Shown one piece after another: positions 11,170 through 23,289 of a stretch of 64,000 nucleotides of DNA (positions are counted from its first letter, which is position 1; every line of letters begins with the position of its first letter). Both the position numbers and the translations under genes were made by a program. This DNA is from Chimonanthus salicifolius (taxonomy: Eukaryota; Streptophyta; Magnoliopsida; Laurales; Calycanthaceae): the NCBI GenBank assembly GCA_013350335.1, contig CM023534.1, forward strand, positions 24,261,302-24,325,301. Reading direction: 5' to 3'. The notes beneath the pieces were generated by a model, which worked only from the letters and a program-made list of their open reading frames with translations, had not been told where the DNA came from and did no database searches.

Positions 11170-11625
11170 TTAAAAGAGTACAATACAAGTGCAAAAATGA
11201 CTATACGAAATTTGGTACCACGCTTTACGAACGTTGACTGGATGACCATTCCAGTCGCCAGAACCTAACCCAGATCCTGACCCATAAGCCGAACCAGCAC
11301 CAGAACTAGAAGTAGAACCATACCCAAATCTAGTTCCACTGCTAATTCCATACCCAGAACTAGAACCAGACCCACTTCCATAACCATGTCCAGTATCTTC
11401 ACTCGATGCCGATCCTTTTTTACTGCTTGAGCTGGACCCCAAAACAGAAGAAGTTGCGGACCTAGATCCAGATTCAGACCCAGACCCAGACCTAGACCTA
11501 GACCCATAACCAGAGCCTGACCCATAGCCCGAACCCATGCCACGGCTAAGGCCGAAAACGGGAAGCATGTGAACCCCTTCCCTCCTAACAACTCCACTTA
11601 CAGGAATGAGCTTCTTGAGAGACAT
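11170..11625 (-). CDS. Gly/Ser/Tyr-rich repeat protein (possible cell-wall type)
   Basis: A 151-residue frame, MSLKKLIPV to CTCIVLF, composed mostly of GSGYGS, GSGSES and GYGS repeats with a serine block SSSSSK in the middle. Plant proteins of this composition are usually secreted structural wall proteins. Here the N-terminus resembles a signal peptide (KKLIPV...MLPVFGLSRGMG), but its hydrophobic core is interrupted by VVRREG, so secretion is doubtful. I chose the start at 11625 because a TATA box lies at 11702-11709. The longer frame from 11757 would begin upstream of that box. No enzyme motif is present. It could be an intact small gene or a decaying copy. Confidence 0.55.
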   Translation of the reverse strand: MSLKKLIPVSGVVRREGVHMLPVFGLSRGMGSGYGSGSGYGSRSRSGSGSESGSRSATSSVLGSSSSSKKGSASSEDTGHGYGSGSGSSSGYGISSGTRFGYGSTSSSGAGSAYGSGSGLGSGDWNGHPVNVRKAWYQISYSHFCTCIVLF

Positions 11626-11701
11626 TCTTTGTTTCTCTCTCTCTACACTTAGGAGCAAGATTAAGAAGATTAATGATAAAATCTGAGTTAGTGGCAGTCC
11701 A

Positions 11702-11709
11702 TTATATAG
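11702..11709 (-). promoter_or_regulatory. TATA box of the Gly-rich gene
   Basis: CTATATAA on the minus strand, about 80 bp before the ATG at 11625. It is followed by a CT-rich leader with a run of CTCTCTC. Confidence 0.55.
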
Positions 11710-11762
11710 AGGAAGCAAATCCAAAAGTTTGAACTCTTTAGAAAAAGGAAGAGGCAAGAGCC

Positions 11763-12306
11763 ACTAAAGCATGCTTTGATCTATCTACAGGTGTCAAAAT
11801 TAGGATCTTAAATACAAAGTTGTGGGGTTGGTTAGTGATTGATTTTTTTCGAAGTAGGAAAATTTCTAGCTTACATGTGTCCTGAGGAACAGTAGTTATC
11901 TATTTTACCCACGTGGTTTTAATGTGTAGCCTCATGTTTTCTATTTACACTCTAGATTCTTCTCAATAATAATTTTGCTTATGTCATTGATAACCAATCA
12001 TGAAAGAAACACTTGATTGTAATTTTTCAATTTCCTTGGGTGCAAAAATTTTCAAGAGAATATTGTTAAGAGAGATATTCAAAGAAAATAATTTTAAAAG
12101 TGGCAAAAGAGATAAATAATTACATTAAATAATTACATTATTCATACAGAAATGGAATGAATTGGGATGAATAAAGTATCACAGATAATTTATAGTTTGT
12201 AAGTTTGTATATATATATATATATATTGATTGTTTGAATTATTAGATTTAATAGTCAATTAAAAAAATATAGAATGATAATGTAAGTGAAATTTTACTTT
12301 ATGAAA
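11763..12306. other. AT-rich spacer
   Basis: No gene is seen. A short TA run lies at about 12210-12226. Confidence 0.5.
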
Positions 12307-12551
12307 TACTTTGTCCGTCCCAAAATACTTGTTTGATATTCATTCTGGAATTGTCCCAAATTACATGTTCGATTCATTTATTTTCATCTCCAAGTCACAT
12401 TCTAATTTGATGGGAAGACGATCGTTTTTTATAAGTTTTGATTTGTCCAAATAATAAAATACCAACATTTGAAAAATAATATTTTATAAAACCATCTATA
12501 AGAAATAATTTTTTTTTGAAATGAGATAAGTATTTTGGGACAGAGGGAGTA
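12307..12551. mobile_element. Stowaway-type MITE
   Basis: The element spans 12309-12549 (about 241 bp) between TA dinucleotides at 12307 and 12550. The ends are inverted copies of the plant Stowaway consensus (CTCCCTCTGTCCCAAAATAC on one side, CTTTGTCCGTCCCAAAATAC on the other). Stowaway MITEs are short non-autonomous relatives of Tc1/mariner elements. No coding sequence is present. Confidence 0.9.
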
Positions 12552-13662
12552 GTTTTAGCTACACATGAGAGACGTCATATTCATTCCAAATATTTTTTGA
12601 GAAATTATTCATTAAGAACTCATTCACAAAAATTGGTATAAATTTTAAATCAAATAAAAAAAAAAGTTGAAAGTTTTCACTTTTGAATTCAGTCAAATCA
12701 TTTAAAGACTAAACTTGAAAGTCTACAACAGATCGTTCTCTCTAATCTTACTTGGTGGAAGTGTGGAACTAGACATTTTACTAGATGAATGACAATAATA
12801 TGATTTTAAAAGGTGAAGGGAGACCACCATGTTCATCATCAACAACATTAAGAAAGCCTATTGTAAACTCCAAAAGAATGCAATAAAGGCTCAATGCAAA
12901 TGGGATGAAATAAAGATTATGATGATGAACTGTGCTTAAAACAGGGCAAAAGCAGAGACTCGATTCCAAATGAGGGATTTATAAAATTGTGATTGAATTT
13001 TAGAAAAGAGAAAAAGATGATTCAATTATTAAGAAAATTTGAATTCTACTTTACAGTGGTTTTCTTCCTGTGAGAATGGAGAGGAAAATCAGCAACAAAA
13101 TGTAAATTGTAATGATTTGACTCGTTGCTTTATTTTATTGAAGCTTTAAAATTAATCTAGAATTTATTAGTTCAATTTAATTTGAAATTTTGTAAATAAA
13201 TAAAAAATAGTTCAATTAAAATAAATTTAACATAAAAATGCATCAAATTAATTAGACTTGAAATTTTAGAGGTTCTTGAAACTAAATCGAGAATGAAATC
13301 AACAATAAATTTTAGTAATCAAATTAACTTGAACTTTTCTCTTAAAATAAATAATTAAACCAAACTCGATTTTCATTCAAACTCGTCCCGATTCCTAATC
13401 GGACATCTCAAATATTCATATTTCTAAATAAATTTGATAATATGAAGAATGAAATAAAAGAAAAATAATAATAAAATAAACCCGACCCTTGACCCAATCC
13501 TCTCCTCTTTCCTTTCTGTTTTCTCTCCCTTTCTTCTCTTTTCTCACTTGACCGATTTTCTCCTGAGTTTCTTCCACTCTCTCTCTTCACTCAAGTTCTC
13601 TATAAAATATTCTATTTTAATTCATCATAATCTAAATACAACCTATATCTTCTTTTGTTTCG
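12552..13662. other. AT-rich spacer
   Basis: No gene is recognised. A CT-rich segment (13495-13600) gives low-complexity open frames on the minus strand that are not credible proteins. Confidence 0.55.
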
Positions 13663-13794
13663 GTTAAAACTAGGGGTGTAAACGGACCTGGATCCGGCCC
13701 GACAAATAAGCATATAGGCCGGATCCTTAAGTCCACGGACTCGAACTCAGGACAGTCCGTTTAGTCTTAGACGGCCCGCGGACGGTCTGCTCAC

Positions 13795-15680
13795 GTTTCG
13801 AAATCGAAACCCTTCCATAAATAAACCCTAGGTCTTTTATCTTCCTTCTCCTTCGCCCATTCGAAAGCGAAACACTTCCGTGACTATTTACATCCCTCGT
13901 CGTTGCCCTGCGCCCCTTTGCTGCCGCTTGGGTTCTCGTTCGCTTTCTCTCGCCGTCGTTCTCGATCACCCAAAAACCCTTCTCTCGCCGTCGTTCTCGA
14001 TCGCTTTCTCCGTCTCTTTCCTTCACTCGCCGTCGCTCTGCTCGGATTTCACTCTCTTTCTCTCACTCAATCTCTTCCCTTCTCTCTCAGTTCTCTCAAT
14101 CCTCTTCCTCAGCCCACTCTTCTCTGTTCGGATTTGCACCGGCCAACGCCATCGTCCTACGCCCCTTTGCTAGCGCCTGGGTCGCTCTTTGTCGCTGCCC
14201 TACCCATCCGTCACAAGTAAAACTACTATTTTTGACCTAGTGTGCCCCTTAGTAGGGTTGTCATCTGGACCAGATCCCAGATCTGGATCAATAGTGTATT
14301 ATGTTTGTGTTTTTTTTGTGGTGGGTTAGCTAAGATCCAACCCTTCACCACAAAAATTGGGTTACATCCCTTTTCTTCTTCTTTTTTTCTTCAGATCTCT
14401 GTCTGGTCCACATCTCTGTTTGGAAGAGACAGAGAAGACCCATTGGACCATTATTGTTATTCTAATATATAAATGTTGAATTAAACTTTTAAATTTTAAT
14501 TACTATAGAATACAAAGCTATGATGATCAAATTTAAAACTCGGAAAAAACATTAAGGTGTTGGAAGTGTTTACTAAATTATTCATCTTTTTGAGACCAGG
14601 TAGAATTAATTACATGAGCTCATTTTAAAATTCAAACAGCAAAAATACAATGGATGTACACAATAAATTTTTAGAGGACAAACATCTGTAGGGTGTTTAG
14701 GATAAAACAGAGCAAACAAGATTAGAAATGGAGGAAAGAATAAGAGTACTCTGTTTTCTTTATTTTTTTTGTCTCTCTGTCTCAAGGTTTTGATTTGGGT
14801 TCACTCATTTTGTTAGCAGTAGGGTGCTCTTTTGCTTTTCCTTTTTTGCTGAGGCATTTAATGTTGGCCAGCTACATATCTTGAATGATACAAAACAACA
14901 GCTGTTTTGAGTTGCTAGCTTTGTTTACTGTGAATCTGATCAATCTACATGCAAAATGCCTAACATTTTAGGTCAATTTCTTTCATGCAATTAACTTGGA
15001 TATTCTAGGAATACAATCTGAATCTTGTGATGAGTTTATTGTAAGAAAAGAAGGAATTTTCAATCGAGTGAGGATATTAGTTGATGGTCCTCCCCAATGC
15101 AGAAGTTTGTATCAGCTGATCACAATACACGAAGCAGCTCCATTGTCCAAGTTTTGGCTGACACTGACACTGTGTGAGTTAATTATTGATTTGAAGTTGT
15201 GTTTAATCTTACTAATTATTGAAGATGAAATCAATCCCAAGAATTGATGTTATACAGGACATGTATGATGGGGTGGTAAAATGGGAGAATCTAACTTCAT
15301 AAATCTACGATCAAGTTTGTTCAAGGTAATTTGGTGTTTTGTCTAAATAGACAAATGATTTGCAATGCAAAAACTTTGGAGTTCCTTTTTCCTTCTTTTG
15401 AGATGGTGACATAAAACTTGGGTGTTCTTGCCTTTGCACGATTTATTTTTGTTGATGCTTCTTCATTGATTTGAGTTTATGACCGCAAGCCATGTCATCT
15501 ATATTCAACTGATATTCATGGAAACAACACACTCATGAAACTGATCTTTTAGCTTGGTGGTGAATTTTCATGGACCTTGAATCCCTTGAAGCTGGAAGAA
15601 GATGGAGGTCAATTGCTCTCATTTTCATATATTGTCATTTTTTAAAAGATCCATATTGTCATTTTACTCATGAACTATGT
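13795..15680 (+). other. Exon-like segments inside the hAT (possible captured gene fragment)
   Basis: The plus strand shows a TATA-like box (ATAAATAAA near 13816), then a CT-rich leader, then a GTAAAA donor near 14217. Further in, an exon-like block at 15009-15171 lies between a TTCTAG acceptor and a GTGAGT donor and reads without stops (phrases KEGIFNRVRILVDGPPQCR, SLYQLITIHEAAPLSKFW). A second block follows at about 15259-15327 (ESNFINLRSSLFK, GTAATT donor), with an in-frame TGA. A third is near 15556-15608 (GGEFSWTLNPLKLEEDG). I do not recognise the protein. It may be a fragment of a host gene picked up by the element. Confidence 0.4.
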
Positions 15681-16829
15681 TACTCTAACATGTATTAGGA
15701 TGGATGGTTACTGGTGGGTTAGTAGGGGTAGAATGGAATTAAGGGCTAGAATTTGAATTTGTTTTGTTTTAATTTTATAGATCATTTTGCCTATGAGTGG
15801 AAGTTTGAAGAGTCTCTGAGTTATGTGAAAACTTCCAATAGAGATTGTGTTCAAAATTTCTAATTTTTAATATTTTTATACAATATTTTCTTGTGCTCCA
15901 TGCGGATTTCGAGTAAGATATCTGGACTAAGTAATTGCATTGCTTTTGGATTTAGCAAACTATGTGGTGAAACCAATTGTCCAACTTTCACTCCAATTCA
16001 TATGCATAACCATGAAGTGTAATGAACTGAATGCAAAATTTCCATTATTAGTGTTTAAAGTTATTCAGTGAATCTAAGACATTTGGCCATATCAAAGGCA
16101 GTAAAGGCTAGATTGTAAACTACTAAAGGAGATACGATACATCCAAAAATGCACAAGCAAGATATCACTGTAATGACTGGATGATGATTCAGATGGGTTC
16201 AAGGTAGGTTTGAATTCACTTATTTATTAAGGAGAGGTTGTGTATTTATTATATGAAGCAATGTTATCAGAACCGAACCGTTTGTTGAACCATCTCCGAG
16301 GGAGGTTGGGTTCAACCAGGTTTAACCGAGTTGAGCCGTAGTCAAAGCCGGTCAAAGCCATACTCATCAATATAATATTATAAATAATATTAAATATTCA
16401 TAAAAAATAAAAAAATTGTTCTCACAAATACAATTATAAATCTAAAAGCTATTAATTTAACATCTAATCTCACAATCTAAATATCCATCCTATACCATCA
16501 AAATATAAAGTTTCATAATCTAAAATATCATTTAACAACTCAATGCTAATTAATAGCCAAAACAATTCAATAAGTCAATATTAGTTAATGTCCAAAAAAT
16601 ATTTAAATTTCAAAGTCACCATAAACCCTAAAAGAACCAACATCTTCATTCATTTTGATCATAGAACAAAGCCAAGTTTTCCATTTCATCTCCATCATTC
16701 CTCTCCATCAAATTCACTGCAATTGAAGAAAAAACATGCATGAGAATATTATATATGCAACTCCATTTTATATAATCTAAATTCAAGGAATATTATATCA
16801 ACAATGATTATAATTTAAATAATCATACC

Positions 16830-19151
16830 TAAATCATCTTTCTCAAGTTGAGTCATTACACTTGTAGGTTTTTCCATTCTCTCCCAAGTTTGTAGTTCCT
16901 CCTTGTTCAATACGGATGGCTCTGACTCAACTATCCAATCTTCTAATACGTCGATATCTTCTAAAGATATTGGATCAAAACATATTATTTTTTTCGAATT
17001 TTTATCAAAATAAAAATATTACACAAATATCAATCAGTTGATACCTTTGTCAAAGAATAAAGATAAACATAAAATAAGTTTGAAGACTTCTTAATTCTTA
17101 CCTTTCTAACAAGCACAAGTTATATTGGACGTACACCAAATTATTCAACCTTTGATGCTCTAATCGATTCCTTTTTTTTGTATGTGTGCGTTCAAATACA
17201 CTCCAATTGCGCTCACATCCAGAAGAAGTACAAGTTTGGCTTAAAATGAGAATTGCCATCTTTTGTAAATTTGGAGTTGAACCTCCATAATTAATCCACT
17301 AATCAGCTGAAAAAGGAAAAAAGACACGTCAATATGAAAAGACATAAAGTTTCCTAGTTAATTAAAGTAAATGATTAATTAAATGTAAAGAAACATACTT
17401 GGAAGTATTTTGTCACGAACTTCAATAGCCAATTTACGCCCAAAGTTTCCTGATGCTTCTCTATAACATTTAAGCTCTTTGAGGATCAATTGTTGCATTG
17501 CAATATCATTATAGTATAATGTCTCAATGCAATGAAGAACTCCATTAAGAACCTGATCAACATTGATGTTTTTATAAAACCATGATGGATTAGGCCAATG
17601 TCCAGCAGCATGAAGTGGACGATGCAATTGATTATCCCAACGAGTATCTATAATGCCCAAATAAGGAATAGCTTCGACCAACATTCTTAATGATGACAAT
17701 GTTGATGTGGAATCATTTGTCATTCTCTTATTGAGTGTGTTTTTGATGGCTTGTTTAGCTTTATACATAGCCTGATAAATATAACCCATTGTAGGCTTAT
17801 CATCACTATCAACCATGCGTAACACTTTTATAAGAGGTTCAAATGCTGCAACTATAATCTCACATTCAGACAAAAAGGAAGAGCTCAAGATCAACTCAGT
17901 CATGTCTTTGCCTCTTTTTTCTTTCGTAGCCCATTTACTATCTATCCATTCTTTGCTAACAACCATTGCTTGTAATCCACCTTTATTTTTCAAAATACTT
18001 TATAATGCTAGAAAATGAGTTGCAAAACGTGTGATTGCCGGACGGATCTCAGTTCCATTAGTATACTTCCTCATTAATGTTAATACAAAACCATGATTGT
18101 ATATAAATGTAGTGAGAGACCTTCCTCGTTCAATAACACATTTCACCCTTTCCATTTTTGAAATATCTTCAAACATCAAATCAATGCAATGGGCAGCACA
18201 TGGGGTCCAATATATAGTTTTAAAATGAGTTGTTATCAACTTACACACACTTGCATAATTGGCGGCATTATCTGTCACAATTTGAACCACATTTTCTGGA
18301 CAAATTTCTTCAACAACTCCTTTAAAATGCTCAAATAGCATCTCTTTAGTTTTTGAATAGGGACTTGCATCAACAGATTTTAAAAAAATAGTTCCCTTTA
18401 TCGAATACATGAGAAAATTGATTAATGTCCTACCTCGTGCATCTATCCATCCATCAGCCATAAGTCTGCATCCATACTCTTTCCAATACACTTTTGAAAG
18501 ATTTCAAAGCACTTTGAATTTCAACAACATTTTTTTGTAAATAATATCCACGGAGGTCATGAAAAGATGGAGCTTTATATCCATGACCTATACTTGCTAT
18601 AGCATCACACATTTTTTGGAAATAAGAAGAATTGATGGCATTGAATGGGATATATGCATCATACCAAAACCTACAAACATCCATATTTGCAGCCTCAATG
18701 GTAAATTTGCCTGCCATTGTACTTCTAATGGTGGGTTGAGTTCCTTTTGTGGTTCGAGGAGGAAAGCAACTTTCTAGACCCTTTCGCCCACCCTCATTTA
18801 TGGCTATCCCTTTATCACCAAAGTCTCTAACAATTTCTTCATTTTCTTCTTCCAGTTGTTGACTCCTTTCACTTTGTGAACAAGTCTTTTACTTTTTACT
18901 TTTCTTTTGAGAAGCAAAAGTATTTAAATCTTGCATCATCAAGAAGCTAACATGTGGTGGAACTTTTTACATGTGTCAACTCCTTTGCCTTTAACTTGTG
19001 CTAAATGATGTTTCATTCGATGGATCCCTCCACCTTTAAATATTCTATCACAATAAAGACATTGTAAACTATTGTGATCAATTACTCCCACATGGTTCCA
19101 TGCAACATCAGTCTTTCCGTGTGTTGTGCCAGACTCTGAAGGATTTGACAT
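16830..19151 (-). pseudogene. hAT transposase with BED finger, decayed
   Basis: The start is at 19151. An N-terminal BED-type zinc finger reads AWNHVGVI, LQCLYCDRIFKGGGIHRMKH (about 19000-19120). A DUF659-like region carries RFWYDAYIPFNA, LMADGWIDARGRTLINF, VQIVTDNAANY and WTPCAAHCIDLM (18680-18150). The middle contains ITRFATHFL and PYLGIIDTRWDNQLHRPLH. The hAT C-terminal dimerisation domain (about 17290-17104) reads SGCERNWSVFERTHTKKRN and LNNLVYVQYN. A further exon (about 17010-16829) adds DVLEDWIVESEP. Damage: TAA at about 18890, a frameshift near 18490 and TAA at about 18001. Introns are seen after 17400 and 17103. Confidence 0.88.
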
Positions 19152-19739
19152 TGATACAACTTGTAAACTAGAAAAAATATGATAAATTAATTCCACTATA
19201 TAAAAATGTATAAACATGAATAAAAACTAAAAACAATAACATTTACTAATTAATTCTACCATAGTGTTGGTTTCATGAAAATCTCAGTTGTAAAACTCCA
19301 CTACTCACCATCACCTCACCATTGCCTAAACAGTAAACACCAAACCCTTCACCCTCCATGATCACTATCCTAATCTAAGTCATTATCAATCCACGCAAAC
19401 CACTCACCTTCTCCATTAACCTCTTCCCTTCACCAATCACCTACACCCACATTATCTTTCCTTCCTCCAACGAACCCAAATAACAATGATAAAATGACTC
19501 CTATAATGTTTTGTCCCCTTTTTCTTATACAAAAATTACACTATATTATCCTTTTACAGAAAAAGAAAAGTACAACAATAAAATGAATTAACTGCTCAAA
19601 GATACATAAATATAATGAACAACTGCAAAAAAAAAAATCATGAAAAATATTTCAATAAGGAAAAAAAAGAGATAATTTAAAAAATAAATGCAATAAAAGA
19701 GGAAAAGCTACCAAAAACGCTGGAAGAAGAAACTCACAG

Positions 19740-20000
19740 AAAGCCGAGAGTAGAAGCTTGAGAGAGACTGACGGAAGATGGAGAGTTGCAGGGAAGGTCG
19801 AGAGTAAACTTGAGGGACTGATGGAAGAAGAAGAGTAGCAGGGGAGTTGAGAGAGGGAAGAAGAAGAGTAGCAGGGGAGTTCAGAGACTAAGAAAGAGTA
19901 AGAATGGGAAGAAATCCATTCTTTTACTCCATCAGTTCACCACCCAAGAAATCAAGAATGGGAAGAAATCCATTCTTTCACTCCATCAGTTCACGACCCC
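19740..20000 (+). repeat. Short direct duplications upstream of hAT transposase
   Basis: The phrase GAAGAAGAGTAGCAGGGGAG occurs twice (near 19826 and 19862). A block containing GGGAAGAAATCCATTCTTT occurs near 19908 and again near 19960. They lie in the non-coding region upstream of the hAT transposase. No gene is seen. Confidence 0.6.
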
Positions 20001-21031
20001 CTCCCTATACCCTAGGGAAGGGAAGTCTTTTCATTTCTAGTTTTCCCAAATCCCATCATTTTTTTTAAACTCAAGCCGCGGCCCACGGCTCACGGCTGTA
20101 TGAAGAAAACCGCAAAAAACCGTGGTCCGGAGCAGTTTCTTGCGGCGCATCAGAAGGTTTTTTAATATGGGCTTCTTTGTCAATTGTTTTGCAGGTGAAG
20201 AGGGGGATACATTTAATTTATGGTGGAAGGAGAGATGTTTGAGGCTTATAATTTCAGAAATGAAAGAGAGGATACAAAAGGACAGTTCCAATTTAGAAAC
20301 TATTTTATTTGGGCTTAATTTTAGTGGATTGTAACATTATTATTATTTCATGTATATTCCTTTTTTTTTAGCGGCTATTATCTCATGTATGTGTCTATCT
20401 CTTGGAAGTTAAATATCAGCTTAAAAACAATCCAAGAAAGGATGCAAACTAAAAATTTCTTTTACGAATTTGAATACTCAAAAGACTTCATTGAAAAAAT
20501 TTCAAAAAAATTATCAATTGAAAATTTCGAATATATCTTTTTTTCCTTTAAAATTATTTTAGGGATTTATTGGATGTGCCTTTCATCTAATATACTTTCT
20601 TAAAAAATTTAGCTGATTTAGTTGGATTTATTTGACTCAACAAAAATTCAAGTTGACCAAGTCAAGAGTTAGTTTAATTTAAAAAATTTAGTTATTTTTC
20701 TTATAGAACTATTAAATCAAGTCTTAATTTCAAATTTTCAAACTTTAATTTAGATTAAAATAAAATATCTAGTTTATTATGTTTAGTTATAAAAAAATTG
20801 AAGTTAAAAAAAAAAATGGCATTGAAGTATGATGGCCTGAAACGGATAAACAAGCTCTTATCGAGCCGCGAACTGTCCGTAAACTTGATTGGCCGGGCCG
20901 AGCCTGGCTCAAGACTAATCGGACCATGTATTTTCGGGCCGGGCCACGGACAGTCTGATTTTCCTTCCGGGCGGGGCCTGATCCTATCGGGCCGGACCGG
21001 ATCAGAGTCTGATTACAGGCCTAGTTAAAAC

Positions 21032-21910
21032 ATTAATATTCTTTTATTTCTGTTGTTGGCATTTCCTTTTTTTTTTTTTCCCTCTCTCTAGGTATTGAAG
21101 AGCAGGATCTTTTCTATGAGATGAACATGCTAGTATAATTATAATTTTTGAGATTGAGTTAAGAGTTTGATTGACATGTTTAAGATTTGATTTTTCTTGA
21201 GTTCCTTTCTTTTTCTTTTTATCAATAAGGTAGCTTGATTTTGTTTAATTGAGATCTATTTGTTAATGTGAGTGTTCTATGCACTACTTTAGTCTTGTCA
21301 ATTTGTAATAGGATAGCCATTCTAATAAGAGACTTTTTTGTTAGGAGACACAGATTTAAAAAATTTATGCAAAAAGTCTATTTTACCCTTCACTCTTCTG
21401 TATCCCCTTTAAAAAAAGAAACATCAGAGTGATGCACCTGTGAAGTGAACTGAGCGGTGCACCTATGCTGTGCACCTATCATTTCGAAATAGATGGGTGG
21501 GTGGCCTTACTTGGATCCTATGCAATATTACCGATCGGGTTTGCTCTCAGCCGCATCAACGTGGGTCAGACTCAAAGGGCCTGTTCCCATCATCGCCAAG
21601 CGACATATGCCACTCAGCCGACTTGAGGAGGGCAGCGCTGCTACGATTTGTGATGATGAAAGAGGAGACTGCATATCCATTAGATTCATTTTCCTAGAAA
21701 ACAAACCAAAGAGCTTGTAGAGAAAACTGCATAAAATAGTAATCAGGCTGGCAAGAAATTACCCCCCAAAGGTCTTGGTATTTTACAAATGATTACATGA
21801 TTTACAAGATGAATATCACCACATACACTTGAAACTTACTTACCTCTTACAAAATGATGGAGGATCTCCAGTAGTGAAGCAAGTGGTCGAGTAGCTTCTG
21901 GACTAAGAAA
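21032..21910. other. Unrecognised sequence between hAT and giant LTR
   Basis: No known family. 21430-21720 is GC-richer and gives two overlapping 75-codon frames without recognisable motifs. The last 60 bases, joined across the giant LTR to 28467-28538, form a minus-strand open frame of about 45 codons (phrase DEVDGILEAYLQWMSHV) ending near a GTAAGT donor. Confidence 0.35.
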
Positions 21911-23289
21911 TCAAGTGTAGCACCCCTCCCTCTCCACCTATTTATCAGAGTGATTAATTGATAATAATTAATAACGGTACGAGAGGGGAGAGCGCCACGA
22001 CACGATTCAAGCCCGAATCCCAAGATTCGACCCTCGACTGGCCCAACTAGTGTGTACACATGGATAGAATCCATGTATAATTGGCAACACACTAACTTAC
22101 ATTTGCAGAATTATATACATTCACTTGATAAAACAAGATATAACCATCATTAATCCAAAGCAAAGTAATATCATTATCCCACTGAAATTTATTTCTCAAA
22201 TAAAAGGTTAAATACAATATCTCAAAATTCTCAAATAACTTAATCCCACGTAATGGTTTATTCTCTAATGATTTAAAATGACAAGACTCCACGCAATCCT
22301 CTGTCTTGTCTCCATCCTCGTCTATGTCTGACTGTTCCTTGGTCCAGGCTCATCACCTTTCTCCCTTCCTGTATTAGTTTCTAAAACAAGAGAGTATTGT
22401 GGGCTTAGTCAACGCCCAATAGGAATTCCCATCGAAGTGGGTACCAACATGTGACATATATAAAATTGGAGGAAAACATGTTTAAGCTATTCATAACATA
22501 TAATTCAATTGAAAATCATCCCCCATCCCATATTGCAAAATCAGTTCATATCTCATATTTGTAAAGCATTTAACACAACTTTATAATCATTTCAAAAATT
22601 AAATCATAATCATAATACTTTCAATAACTCATCAAATCAATGTGATGCAAATGCCATGGTTCATGAATTGATGCAAACCCCCTCTCATGCCCATGCATTT
22701 CTCTCTATCATACTCTCCATTCAAACAGTTATATACATTGGCCATTATGTCTGTAGCTTTCATGGGGCAGCAGCTGGGAGCTACTACCCAATCTATTATT
22801 TAACAGGAATTACCAGAAGGAGTGTTACACACCCATACTCCTGTGCTAGGTTTCGGGATTTCTACTGACCCTAGAGCTTTCTGCCCAATTAGATATGCCA
22901 TATTTTCGTAACCCATGGACGCGGCCATACAGAATAGGTATTCTATTTCAAATATTTCAGGTTAAAATTTAACTTCTCCTAACCTTTGACTCAACTATTC
23001 CCATCCCACATAACATGCATGCTCTTTATGTCTATGAATCAATAAATCATATAAAACACGCATTGAAATTAAATACTAACTCCACATACATAATAATCAT
23101 GTGATACTTCAAGAAAGTAGGAAAACCTACTTGATAAATAAGATTCCGCGAAGGAGTGATAACGGGGTACGTACAACTCCTAGATCACTCTCCGATCCTC
23201 TGGTTGTGTCATCAATCAAAACAAACTGTACAATCAATTCGTGTTCATGTTTTCTAATATCATAGTTTATTCATTTCGTTAATCTTCCA

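Larger units (their letters stand above)
16259..20150 (-). mobile_element. Nested second hAT remnant
   Basis: The left end begins CAATGTTATCAGAACCGAAC at 16259, the same terminal arm found in the MITE at 38353-38857 and in the tandem array at 39541-42441. A minus-strand hAT transposase lies between it and a CG-rich region near 20070-20150 that resembles the opposite arm of that MITE (TGCGGTTTT, CGCGGCT words). A matching terminal sequence and target duplication were not found on the right, so that boundary is approximate and the element looks truncated there. Confidence 0.55.
13663..21031. mobile_element. hAT-type element with perfect 8-bp duplication
   Basis: The element spans 13671-21023, flanked by GTTAAAAC at 13663-13670 and 21024-21031. 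The ends are TAGGGGTGTAA on the left and the inverted TAGGCCTGTAA on the right. Both are followed by GC-rich subterminal words (GGCCCG, GGATCCGG, CAGTCCG) typical of plant hAT transposons. The 8-bp duplication is characteristic of hAT. The interior holds exon-like plus-strand sequence and a second nested hAT remnant, so the outer element is probably non-autonomous. Confidence 0.85.

Noticed and set aside
11265..11597. Alternative minus-strand frame over the Gly-rich gene
   Set aside because: It is leucine/glycine low complexity produced by the same repeats. The GSGYGS frame is more protein-like and fits the TATA position.
13727..14220. Overlapping open frames on both strands rich in Arg/Ser/Leu/Pro
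   Set aside because: They arise from a CT-rich leader sequence; no frame has recognisable motifs.
16259..16400. Independent MITE at the hAT-like arm
   Set aside because: No opposite end or duplication nearby; it fits better as the left end of the nested hAT carrying the transposase.
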